Shown in pieces: positions 26,341-36,000 of a stretch of 41,649 nt of DNA. Position numbers and translations under genes: made by a program. Position 1 is the stretch's first letter. Every line of letters starts with the position of its first letter. Source of the stretch: Myxococcaceae bacterium (lineage in GTDB: Bacteria; Myxococcota; Myxococcia; Myxococcales; Myxococcaceae); contig JAIBBR010000033.1 of NCBI GenBank assembly GCA_019694575.1, forward strand, positions 1 through 41,649, written 5' to 3'. The notes beneath the pieces were generated by a model, which saw only the letters and a program-made list of their open reading frames with translations, was not told the DNA's origin and ran no database searches.

Positions 26341-26841
26341 TTACCGCTTGACCACCGCGTCACGCCCCGACTGTTTGGCCCGGGTGCAGGCGGCGAGGCC
26401 TGCTTCCATCAAGTCACCCGACAGCTCTCGCGGTCGGCGCGCTGCCACTCCCACCGACACCGTGAGCCGATAGTCGCCGAAGGCCGACGCATGCAGCTCT
26501 TGCCGTACCGCCTGGCGCAATTTCTCGCCCAAGCGCGCGGCGGTTTCGACCGTCACCCCCGGCAGCACCACCGCGAACTCGTCGCCACCGATGCGCCCAA
26601 TGGGCCCACGCCCATCGAAGACGTCTGAAATTTTCTGCGCCAGCCAGGCCAGCGCGGTGTCGACCGAAGTGTTGCCGTGAATGTCGTTCAGCTCTTGCAG
26701 GTTGTCGACGTCGAGGTAAAGCAGCGACAAGCCTGAGTTGTTGCGGTGGGCTGACGACACCGCTTGCGCGAGCAACCGCTCGAAGTGTTGGCGCTTGTAC
26801 GCGCCGGTCAACAGGTCGATGTGCGACGCCCGTTCAGTCAT
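26341..26841 (-). CDS. Stand-alone GGDEF diguanylate cyclase
   Basis: 166 residues, one GGDEF domain with no sensor. It begins HIDLLTGAYKRQHFERLL (a D-x-L-T-G-x-x-N/K-R motif), has YLDVDNLQELND for metal binding and an intact active site RIGGDEFAVVLPG, so it should make cyclic di-GMP. The inhibitory RxxD site expected five residues before the active site is absent (DGRG there), so product inhibition is unlikely. The ATG at 26841 lies inside the end of the EcsC-family gene (8-base overlap), implying coupled translation and perhaps a shared complex. The cluster also has two PilZ genes upstream. Confidence 0.88.
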   Translation of the reverse strand: MTERASHIDLLTGAYKRQHFERLLAQAVSSAHRNNSGLSLLYLDVDNLQELNDIHGNTSVDTALAWLAQKISDVFDGRGPIGRIGGDEFAVVLPGVTVETAARLGEKLRQAVRQELHASAFGDYRLTVSVGVAARRPRELSGDLMEAGLAACTRAKQSGRDAVVKR

Positions 26842-27457
26842 CGGCTGGCTTGGCGCGGGCTTTGGCCCCCGCCCTCTCAAAGCCATTGTAGTGCCGAAGT
26901 GCGTGGTCGCCCACTTGTTGAATGTGGTGGTTGTTGAGGTAGGCCGAAATGGGAGCCGCCACCAGCGGCATGGCCTTGCCCAACGTCGAAAAGCCGCCCT
27001 TTTGCAGCAGCACCGACGCCAGCTTACCCAGCACTTTGGGGCTCGAGCGCTGCATGGGGCCAATGCCGTTGGCGTAGCCAAAAACGTCGAGCAGCTCTTG
27101 GCGCGCGCGCTCGCTCTTGAGCGACACTTTGTGCAGCGTGGCCAGGTCGACCAGCATCGACAGTTGCAGCCACACCATGACCAGCAAGTCGGCGGGCACG
27201 GTAATGACGCCGAAGACGCCGCTGATGCCGCCTGCCATGCCGGCGAGGTTTTTCTTTTGGTCGATGAGCCGCTGCGCCAGTTCACGGTTGTCGGCCGAAG
27301 GGTAACGGCCCTGCAGCGCTTCGACGCGGCGCCGCGCCCGTACCGCCTCTTGGTTGATGACGTCGGTGAGGCGCGAATTGCCCAGCTTCTTGAGGTTCTG
27401 CGGTTTGAGTTGATTCAAGAACTGCAACCGCTCGCGAAAAAAGTCAAAGAGGGCCAT
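26834..27457 (-). CDS. EcsC family protein
   Basis: 207 residues. The central part (GMAGGISGVFGVITVPADLLVMVWLQL, then VDLATLHKVSL) and the following RQELLDVFGYANGIGPM match the EcsC family, whose molecular role is poorly known; the hydrophobic centre suggests peripheral or reentrant membrane contact. The N-terminal FDFFRERLQFLNQ is amphipathic. It starts two bases after the stop of a PilZ gene and its end overlaps the GGDEF gene, so it sits between c-di-GMP receptor and cyclase genes in one operon. It may anchor or localise the soluble cyclase at the membrane; this is inferred from context only. Confidence 0.78.
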   Translation of the reverse strand: MALFDFFRERLQFLNQLKPQNLKKLGNSRLTDVINQEAVRARRRVEALQGRYPSADNRELAQRLIDQKKNLAGMAGGISGVFGVITVPADLLVMVWLQLSMLVDLATLHKVSLKSERARQELLDVFGYANGIGPMQRSSPKVLGKLASVLLQKGGFSTLGKAMPLVAAPISAYLNNHHIQQVGDHALRHYNGFERAGAKARAKPADD

Positions 27458-27459
27458 CG

Positions 27460-27795
27460 TTAGCCTCGACGCGGCTCGTTGAGAAATCGTTCCAGTTGCT
27501 GGCGGTGCACGGCCTTTAAGTTGATGAAGCGCACGCCCATGCCGTACGCGTTGGCGTCGGGCACGTTCACCACTTCGCCCATGCAGCGAATCGTTTCCAG
27601 CTCGCCAGGCAGCGTGAAAGCGAGCTCCACGTGGCTGCCCACCGCGTGGGGTATGGCGCGGTCAAAGAAAAAGCCTCCCACCGAAATGTCTTTCGAAGGG
27701 TGAAGAGAGAAGCCACGGGCGTCGCGCAACTCGACGGTGATGGTCAGCTCTGCGCGTTCAGCCCGCCGGCGTTCCAGTGTCGAGGCGTCATCCAT
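27460..27795 (-). CDS. PilZ domain protein
   Basis: 111 residues, one PilZ domain. RxxxR is present as RRAER near residue 12 and the second motif as DISVGG. The C-terminal VRFINLKAVHRQQLERFL is typical of myxobacterial PilZ proteins. ATG 27795 is preferred over the TTG three bases upstream. The stop is two bases from the EcsC-family start. As part of the PilZ-EcsC-GGDEF operon it may sense the c-di-GMP made by the last gene's product. Confidence 0.87.
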   Translation of the reverse strand: MDDASTLERRRAERAELTITVELRDARGFSLHPSKDISVGGFFFDRAIPHAVGSHVELAFTLPGELETIRCMGEVVNVPDANAYGMGVRFINLKAVHRQQLERFLNEPRRG

Positions 27796-27845
27796 CAACG
27801 GAGCACCATAACCACTTCTCGACTGGGTTTGCGCTGGCTCAATTG

Positions 27846-28304
27846 TTAAATCTGCGTGTTTAAATAGCGGTGCAGGCGCCGCACTGATTCGAGCGGAGGG
27901 TTGAAGAACTTCAACCGCATGCCGCCACGCTCGTCATAAGCGCCCAGCACTTGCACGCGCATGCGCAAAGGCTTGGCCGGCATGTCGGGCAGCAAAAGCG
28001 AGAGGGTGAGTTGGGTGCCTTTGCGCGGCGTGGGGCCGTCTTTCAGCGACAGGCCAAACGTCGAAACGTCAGTCGTGTAGTGCTTGAGCCGCACGTCGCC
28101 AATGCGTTGCTCGCAAGCCAGCATCACCTGCATGCGCGGAGTCGCCCGGCGTTCGCGGCCGTTGCGATCGCGGGGCGTGCCCGGAGAACGGCCGGGGTAA
28201 GCGCTCAGCAAAGGGTTTTCTGTCGTGTCTCGCCGGTCGAACGCCGAATCAGGGTCGGGCGAAATCAACGGCAAAAGGGTGGCGGCACTGGTTGCGGTAC
28301 TCAT
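27846..28304 (-). CDS. PilZ domain protein with N-terminal extension
   Basis: 152 residues. A 45-residue disordered, Pro- and Ser-containing N-terminal extension precedes the PilZ domain, which has RxxxR (RATPR) and DVSTFG. It is closely related in layout to the next gene (27460-27795), with the same MRLKFFN..RRLHRYL ending, so the two probably arose by duplication. It lies 50 bases upstream of that gene and is likely the first gene of the operon, preceded by an AT-rich stretch near 28388-28408. Confidence 0.85.
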   Translation of the reverse strand: MSTATSAATLLPLISPDPDSAFDRRDTTENPLLSAYPGRSPGTPRDRNGRERRATPRMQVMLACEQRIGDVRLKHYTTDVSTFGLSLKDGPTPRKGTQLTLSLLLPDMPAKPLRMRVQVLGAYDERGGMRLKFFNPPLESVRRLHRYLNTQI

Positions 28305-28465
28305 GGGTTCTCGAAGCGGGTTTGAAGGCGTATGTAGGGTGATTGTCGGTGAGCTGTAACCGCAGTTTCGTAAGGTCGCTGTCGATGTTGAATAATCATT
28401 AAATATCAGCGGGTTGAGTCCATTCGCCGCGCTCATGACGGCAACCCGCCGCGCACCCCGACTCC

Positions 28466-28489
28466 GGCTGGCCCTTAAAAGGCTCAGCC
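28466..28489 (-). terminator. Imperfect hairpin at the end of the lipid operon
   Basis: GGCTG (28466-28470) pairs with CAGCC (28485-28489), and CCTT/AAGG form an inner stem. It overlaps the stop of the last gene of the operon. Lack of a T-tract makes termination only possible. Confidence 0.3.
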
Positions 28490-29149
28490 CGCCGTCACGG
28501 CATTGAGCGCCACGGCCACCGCGGCTTCTGGCAAACGAAAGAGAAACAAGCGCATCGACGTATCTGCCACGCGCGGAGGCATCAGCGACTCCAACCGCAC
28601 CGAGCGCGCGCCGGGTTGAAACACGCCTCCCATGCGCAGCTTCAAGCCCGCCTCTTTCACCGCCCACACCGCGGCTTGGTGCGGCACGCTGTTGAAAGCG
28701 CCACAGGCTTCGGCTTCTCCCTCTGACATCACCCGCTTGGCGATGCGCGGCAAGCGACGCCCGTCGTCATCATCACACACGTCGATGCCCACCGGTTCTC
28801 GCGCGCACACCGCCACCGCGTAACCGTGGGTGTGGCTGATATTGACGGTGAGCTCGGGGCGCTCTTCACCCTTCACCCACAACCGTGGCGCGCCCGACTC
28901 GAGCGGCAAAACCTCTACCTCGTTCTGCGAAAAGCCCCAGGCCACGGCGAGCAACCGCTTCGCCGCCGCCCGGCCGGCCAACCATTCTGAGCGCCGGTGC
29001 GCCCAGGGCATCTCATCGAGCACCGCTTGCTCTCTGGGCAGCAACACGTCGGGCTTGTGCGAAGTGAGTACCCGCGACAAGGCGAGCACCCAGAAACCGT
29101 TGGGGTCGGCATAGGGCACATCGAGGGTCAGTGGCGCTCCGAGCGACAT
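28484..29149 (-). CDS. Sfp-type 4'-phosphopantetheinyl transferase
   Basis: About 221 residues. It transfers the phosphopantetheine arm of CoA to carrier proteins, here presumably the free ACP and the ACP domain of the PKS encoded upstream. The Sfp-family signatures are visible: HTHGYAVAV, then GIDVCDDDD (Mg-binding acids) and WAVKEAGLK (the W-x-x-K-E-x-x-x-K motif). ATG 29149 starts 14 bases after the methyltransferase stop, making it the last gene of a five-gene operon. Its inclusion there suggests it is dedicated to this pathway rather than to primary fatty acid synthesis. Confidence 0.92.
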   Translation of the reverse strand: MSLGAPLTLDVPYADPNGFWVLALSRVLTSHKPDVLLPREQAVLDEMPWAHRRSEWLAGRAAAKRLLAVAWGFSQNEVEVLPLESGAPRLWVKGEERPELTVNISHTHGYAVAVCAREPVGIDVCDDDDGRRLPRIAKRVMSEGEAEACGAFNSVPHQAAVWAVKEAGLKLRMGGVFQPGARSVRLESLMPPRVADTSMRLFLFRLPEAAVAVALNAVTAG

Positions 29150-29163
29150 ATGCGGGCTAGCGC

Positions 29164-30018
29164 TCAGTCGATGCGGCGCAGCTTCATTTGCACGTCGCCC
29201 GACCAGTGGTTTTTGAACGCGCGCACGCACGTCGAAAGGTAACGGTCGTAATTGTCGTAAACCGTGTCGCCCCACTTGGCGCGAATCGTCTTTTCGTGCA
29301 ACTGCATGCGGCGCAGCCACTCAGCGGTGGTGCGGCCATAGTCAGTGCGGCGGGTGTGGAGCTGCAAAATTTCCCAGCTCTGCCCGGCGGCGGCGACCAG
29401 CTCTTCTAAACGCGGGTTCAACCCCCCGGGAAAAATGACATCGGCGGTGAACTTCAAATCTTCTAAATCTTTTCGAGTGCGCGGCACGCGGTTGCGCAAA
29501 ATCGCCTGAAAACCGAAATGGCCGCCCGGCTTCACCCACTGCGCCAGCTTGTTGAAGTACTCGCGGTAAATGGGAATCGCCAAGCCTTCTTGCTGCTGTG
29601 CCGGCGACACCAGGTGGTCAATCATTTCGATAGAGACCAAGCCGTCGTACTTCTCGGGCGGCACGAAGTCTTTGTAGTCGACGCACCAGGTGGTCACCCC
29701 CGGCAACTTGCGCTGCATGATTTCGTCGTGCTGCTGACGCGACAAGGTAATGCCATGCGCGCGCTTTACTTTATGGCCCAGCACCAAGTACTCGAGGTTC
29801 GCGCCCCAGCCGCAGCCGATGTCGAGAATCAACGAGTCGGGCGTCGCCTCGGCGAACCCGGCCAGAATGCGGCACTTGTTGATTTGCGCCTGCTCCAGCG
29901 ACTGCTTGTCGTTCTCGTAGACAGCGCTGGTGTAATGCATGCGCTCGTCGAGCCAGAGACGAAAAAATTCGTTGGAGATGTCGTAACCAATTTCGACTTC
30001 AGCTTGCGTAGACGTCAT
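29164..30018 (-). CDS. Cyclopropane-fatty-acid-synthase family methyltransferase
   Basis: 284 residues, cytoplasmic SAM-dependent methyltransferase. It has the family order: YTSAVY with AQINKC (compare 'YS.AYF ... AQ..K' in CFA synthases), the SAM motif DIGCGWG (about residue 66), GITLSRQQ, and MIDHLVSP in place of the usual EMxEHV. It could cyclopropanate or C-methylate a lipid double bond. Fungal sphingolipid C9-methyltransferases belong to this same superfamily, which makes a sphingoid-base or acyl double bond in this locus a natural substrate. It is 22 bases downstream of the PKS-oxoamine synthase gene, with an AAGGA ribosome site. The actual substrate is unknown. Confidence 0.85.
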   Translation of the reverse strand: MTSTQAEVEIGYDISNEFFRLWLDERMHYTSAVYENDKQSLEQAQINKCRILAGFAEATPDSLILDIGCGWGANLEYLVLGHKVKRAHGITLSRQQHDEIMQRKLPGVTTWCVDYKDFVPPEKYDGLVSIEMIDHLVSPAQQQEGLAIPIYREYFNKLAQWVKPGGHFGFQAILRNRVPRTRKDLEDLKFTADVIFPGGLNPRLEELVAAAGQSWEILQLHTRRTDYGRTTAEWLRRMQLHEKTIRAKWGDTVYDNYDRYLSTCVRAFKNHWSGDVQMKLRRID

Positions 30019-30040
30019 GGGGTGTTTCCTTCTGTAAATT

Positions 30041-33000
30041 CTAAGCGACTGCGTCGGTCTGCTCGCGCGTCAGGCGCTCGAGCTCTTCTGCCAAAATGGT
30101 AGCGGTGGTTTCTAGCTGCGCGGGGGTGTGGGTCGCCGAAACGAAGAAACGCAGGCGCGCCGCGTGCTCTTCGACAGCGGGGTACAAAATCGGCTGCACG
30201 TTGATGCCGCGCTCTTTCAAACGGTCTGACACCTGCAAGCACAGCACCGAATTGCCGATGATGGCGGGCACCACCGCGCTGTCTTTCGACATGCCGGTGT
30301 CAATCTTCTTCGCGCGCAACAGGCCCAAGAAATATTTCGCGTTGTTCTGCGCGGCCGTCACCCGCTCGGGGTGCGCTTCGAGCTGCTGCAGCGCCGCCAG
30401 CGCCGAGGCCGCGTTGGGAGGGCTGATGCCCACCGAGTACACGAAGCCGGGCGTGGTGTACTTCAAGTACTCCGTCAGCGCCTGGGTGCCGCAAATGTAG
30501 CCGCCGCACGAAGCAAATGACTTCGACAACGTGCCCATCCACATGTCGACGTCGGCGCGGTTGACGTCGTAGTACTCGCCGATGCCGCGGCCCGTCTTGC
30601 CCACCACGCCCGCGCTGTGCGCTTCGTCGACGAGCAACAACGCCTTGTGCTTCTTCTTGATGGCGATGAACTTGGGCAGGTCGGGAATGTCGCCGTCCAT
30701 GCTGTAGGTGCCTTCGATGCAAATCAGCACCCGGCGGTAGTGGCCGCGCAATTGCTCTAGCGCCCGGTCGAGCGCTTCGAAGTCATTGTGGGGGAAAGGC
30801 CGCCGCTTCGCGCCCGAGAGCTTGGCGCCGCCGATGATGCTGTCGTGCGCCAGCGCGTCATGCAAAATCAAGTCGCCTGGGCCTACGACGTGGCCAATGA
30901 CGGTGACGTTGGTGGCGTGGCCTGACACGAAGACCAGCGACGACTCGGTACCGAAGAAGCGCGCCAAGCCACGTTCTAATTCGCCGGTGAGCGGCTTCTC
31001 GCCTGAAGCCACGCGGCTGGCCGACACTGACGTGCCGTACTGGTCAATCGCCGCCTTCGCAGCCGCCGAAACCACCGGGTCGCCCGAGTTGCCCACGTAG
31101 TTGTAGCTAGAGAAGTTAATCATCTCTTTGCCGTTCACCACCGTGGTGTCGTTGCAAATGCGCTCGTGCACGCTGAAGTACGGGTTCTTCAAGCCAAAGG
31201 CTTCGGCCAGCTGCAACCGCTCGGTGAGCTCTTCGTACTCGGGGAACTTCTCGAAGTTGTACGTCGACTCGTCGATGTTCGCGGTCGGCGTGGCAACAGC
31301 GGGAGTCTCTGCATTCGTGGCAACCGCTTCAGCGGCAGTCTTCTGGAATTGCGGGTCGCGCTTCTTGAATTCTGCCTGCGTGCCCTTCATCACCGCCAGC
31401 ACTTCGCCGCTTGCGCTCGTCCACGTCAGTGTGCCGGTAAAAATGTCACCTTGCGCCGCTTCAAAAGTCACCGTGCATTTCACCGGCCCCGCGCCAAACG
31501 GCTTCACTTGGGTGTACTCGGCAAACCCGAGGGGAAAGCCGGCCCGCTGGTGCTTCACCCACGCCCAGTAACCGGCGAGTTGAAACGAGGCGTCGAGCAC
31601 CAGTGGGTCAATCGTCCACTGTTTGCGCAGCGGCTCTTTAATCCAATCGGCGGGTTGACTCGTCTTCACTACGCCGCTGATGCCCTGCTCATCAACCGCT
31701 TCAATCGCGATGATGCCTTGCAGCCGTGGGCCGTGAAACGTGAAGCCCTGGTAAAACTCAGTGAGCGGCATGGGCAGCGAACCCGACGCTTTGAGGGTGA
31801 CGGGGCTCGCAAGCGAAGGAGCCGCCGACAACACGTCAAGCGCGCCTTCGTACGACACCGCATTGCCCTGCATCAGTTTCAGCTCGATGGCGCTGTCGGC
31901 ACCGCGCTGCTTCGCCACCGTTTCGAGCCAAGTGGTGTCAGGCACCATGACCGGCCGCTGCAGCGTGAAGTTTTTCAAGGTAAACGCAGAGTCGGTCTTG
32001 CCCGCGGCTTCCATACCGGCTGAGGCGAGGTGATCAACCGCCGCCGCGAGCGGCAACACCCGTTGGCCCGCCATTTGGTGGTCATTCAAATAAACGTGAT
32101 TCAACCGCGACACGGGGAAAGTTGCCTTGTGCGTCTTCACCCGGGTCGGCAACTCGCGGCCCAGCACCACTTCGCCGTTGCCCCACATCAACTCGGCGAT
32201 GAACGCGCGTGTGCCTTCGTCGTCGCTCAAAAAAGTGACGCCCTCTTTGAGCATCTCGGCTTTTTTGAAGCTGGGAATACGCTTCACCATCGAGCTCGTT
32301 TCCCACGGTGGGAAATCAATGGCCACTGACTGCACGGGGGGCCGTGACCAGCGCACCAGCCGGGCCATCATTTCATTGGCGGCTGAATAATCGGTCTGCG
32401 CCGCGTTGCCGAAGCGCCCCGCCCACGAGCCGACGTACACCACGCGCTTCAACGCATCGCCCTGTGTCGCCTTGAGCAAATTGAGCGCGCCGCCGACTTT
32501 GGTGTCGAGCACGCCGTCAACCGCCGAGGCCTCTTTCGAGCCCACCCAACCGTCAGCCAGCACGCCGGCCGCGTGCACCACGCCGTCGATTTTGCCGTGC
32601 GCCTTGCGAATCTCGGCCACCGCGCGTTCCACGCTGGCGGCATCGCGCACGTCCATCACGTGGTAGCTGCATGCCTTCGCTCCGGCTTGCTTGAGCGAAG
32701 CGATGACTTTGCCTGTCTCTTCGGTCGCGGCTGAGCGGCCGGTGAGCGCGAGCGTCACTTTGAAATTCTGCGCCAGCGCGGTGGCGAACTTGGCGCCCAA
32801 CCCCTTGGCCCCGCCGGTAATCAGCACGACGTCGTCGGCGCCGAAGGCGGTTTGCTTGGCGGTGTTGAGCGCGGTGGGCACCAGCTCGACTTGTACGCGG
32901 CCTTCTTGCGTGAAGCCCACTTCGCTCGTTGCGTCGGTCGAAAGCAACTCGTCGACGATGTGCGCGGCCAGCGCCGAAGCAGCGATGCGCGTGTCGACGT

Positions 33001-36000
33001 CAATGGCTTTCACCCGCGCGTCAGGCCACTCGTGCGCCAACGCTTTGGTGAAGCCGAGCGCGCCCACGGTGCAGAACGCTTCGGGTTTCAGCTCTTGCAG
33101 GCCGAAGTGGCCGCCCAAACCGGTGACGGTGACGAAAGCTTCAGCCGTTTCGGGCGTGAAGCGCTGCGCCAACTTGAGCAGCTCACGCACCGGCGCTTTG
33201 TAGTCGTTGGTGCTCTTCAGCGAGCCCAAGTGAATGACGCCCGAGAAGCCGCCTTGCGTTTCTGCGTTGCCGATGACCGCGTTGACGCCGCGCTCTTTGA
33301 GCACGCGCACCACTTCGGTCGCCAAGCTGCCCGGGTCTTGAGTCACCAGCAGCGGGTGGGTGAAGCTCACCACCGACTCGCGCACGGTGTGGCGCGGCGT
33401 TTGGGTAATCACGGGCAAATAACGCTGCACGGGAGCTGAGGCCACGGGCGCCGCCGCCGGCTCATGGGCGGGCTTGTTGCTCAACGTGGTGGTGATGTGG
33501 TTGACGAGGGTGGCGATGGTGGTGGTGCGCGTAAAAAGCTCGCGCGGCAAACCACCCAACGCGGGCCAGGCCTTGCCAATGTCTGCATCGAGCTCCACCA
33601 ACATCAGCGAGTCAAAACCCAATTCGCCGGTCAGCGTTTGTTCGGCTTTCAACGCCGTGGTGGGAAATGCGCTGATGCGCGAGACGAATGACGTCACCTT
33701 GGCGTGCACCTCGTCGCGGTTGACGCCATGGGGCGCCGGCGCGGTTTCCACAGCCGCCGCGGGCGCTTTCGCCGCCACCCAATTCGAAAGGTCGGGCGTC
33801 TTCGCCACAGCTGAAACAGGAGCCGCCACCACCGGCACGCTCGCCACCGTGGCCGAAGCTTGCGCGAAAGCCTGCAGCGCGGCCCCGTCGCCGCCCGCCA
33901 GCGCGGTCAACGCTTGCGCTTGGGCTTTTAGAATTTCAGCTTGGTTATTCAAGAGCGACATCTGCTCGCGGAAGAGCGCTACCAGGGCGTCCATCGGGGC
34001 TCCTTTAGAATTCGTCGACATTTTGCGAGGCGGCCGCGCGGGGTTGCGCTCCACACCCCAATAACTTTGTGTCTCGAGCGGCGTGGGAGGCAGCCCCACC
34101 AACGTGCGGTGGTTGCCTGCGTGCAACGCACCCAGTGAAACTGAACGTCCGCGCACGAAGAGCTGGCCCAGCGCCGACAGCAACGCGCTGGCGCCATCGC
34201 TCTCGTCATTTTGCGCCAACGCCACGAAGGCGCTGTCGGGCGTTTGTGCCGCCACGCCACGGGCGAAAGAAAGCAGGGCCGTGCCTGCTCCCATTTGCAC
34301 GAAGGTGTCGATGCCCATGGTCACGCAGCAGCTCAGCGCGCGCACGAATTGCACCGGTGCCGCGGCGTGGTGTTCCCACACGCGCCGGGCTTGGTCGGCC
34401 GAAGCGTACGGCGCGCCGGTGATGCACGAGACGACCGGCAAATTGGCCGGCTTCACGTCTGTCGCGGCGAGCAGTTGCGCCATGCCCTTGTCGACGTCGT
34501 TCATCAACGGCGAGTGAAAGGCATGCGAGACGTCGAGGGGAGTGACTTTGAGGCCGCGCGCGTTCAACTTTTCTGCCGCGGCTTTCACCGCAGCCGTGGT
34601 GCCGCTCAGCACCACCTGCGTCGGGTGGTTGATGTTGGCGATGACCACGTTCTCGAGGCCTTCGATGAGCGGCGCCACCATGTCATGGCTCGCCATCACC
34701 GCGCACATCGCGCCGGGGTCAGCGAGCTTCAAGTTTTGCATCAGCGCGCCGCGACGGGCGACCAACGCCACCGCTTCGGGGCCGGGCAACATGCCGCCGT
34801 GTGACGCCGCGGCGAATTCGCCCAGCGAGTGCCCGAGCACCGCGTCGGCTTCAACGCCGAGCTGCTTCAAAAAATCGGCCGTGGCGAGCCCGAGCGCAGC
34901 CATGGCTGGCTGACAGACGTGCGTCTGCGTCAAATGCCGTTGCGCCGCTACCGCGTCATGCCCTGAGTGAGGGTAAAGCGCTTCGAAAACTGAAATGCCC
35001 GTCGCATTTTTCGCCGCGCCGTCGAGCTTTTCGAGCGTGCGCTGAAACGAGGGAAAGCGCGCCACCCAGTCTTTGAGCAACCCCACGCGCTGGGCACCTT
35101 GGCCGGGAAAAAGAAACGCCACTTTGTGCGCCGCCACTTCAGCCGCTTGCGCCGCGTACCAAACGCCCGCGGGCAACTCTGCGCCCGTCGCGATGGCCTT
35201 GGAAAGCAGGGTGAGCTTCTCACTCAGCTCCGTTTCACCCTTGGCGACGAAGGCGACGCGGCAGGCAAAAAGCGCGCGTTGTGAAAGCGTGTAAGCGACG
35301 TCAGCGGCGGTGGCTTTCGATTCCGCCAGCCACTGCGCGCTCGAGAGCAGGTATTTGCTAAGCAGCGCCGGAGTGGCCGCTGAGAAAACGAAGAGCTCTT
35401 CGCGTTCAGTCGAGTCGACGGGCGACGACTCGGGCGCCTCTTCGAGCAACACGTGCGCGTTGGTGCCTCCGAAACCAAAGGAGCTCACGGCGGCGCGGCG
35501 GTTGTGCTGGGCCGGCTTTTCCCAGTGGGTCAATTGGTGGGCGATGCGAAACGGCGAGCGCGCCAAGTCGAGCTTGGGGTTCAGCTCTTCGACCCCTGGC
35601 TGAGGAGGAATCGCTCGGTGGTACAGCGCCAGCGCAGTCTTGATGAAGCCCGCCACGCCCGCGGCCGACATGGTGTGGCCGACGTTGGCTTTGATTGAAG
35701 AGAGGTAGCAGTACGGCTCGCTCAATTGTTTGCCCGCGCGTTGATTGAAGAAGCTCTTCAATGCGCCGACTTCGACCACGTCGCCCACGGTGGTGGCGGT
35801 GCCGTGGGTTTCTACCAAGCCCAGCGTCTGCACTGGAAAATCTGCCTCGCGGTGCGCGCGGGCCATGGCGTCAATCTGCCCTTCGGGCCGCGGCGTCATT
35901 GGGCCGTCACCGCGCCCGTCGTTGTTGCAGCCTGAGCCTTTGATGACCGCGTACACCCGGTCTTTATCGGCGAGCGCGTCTTCCAAGCGCTTCAACACCA

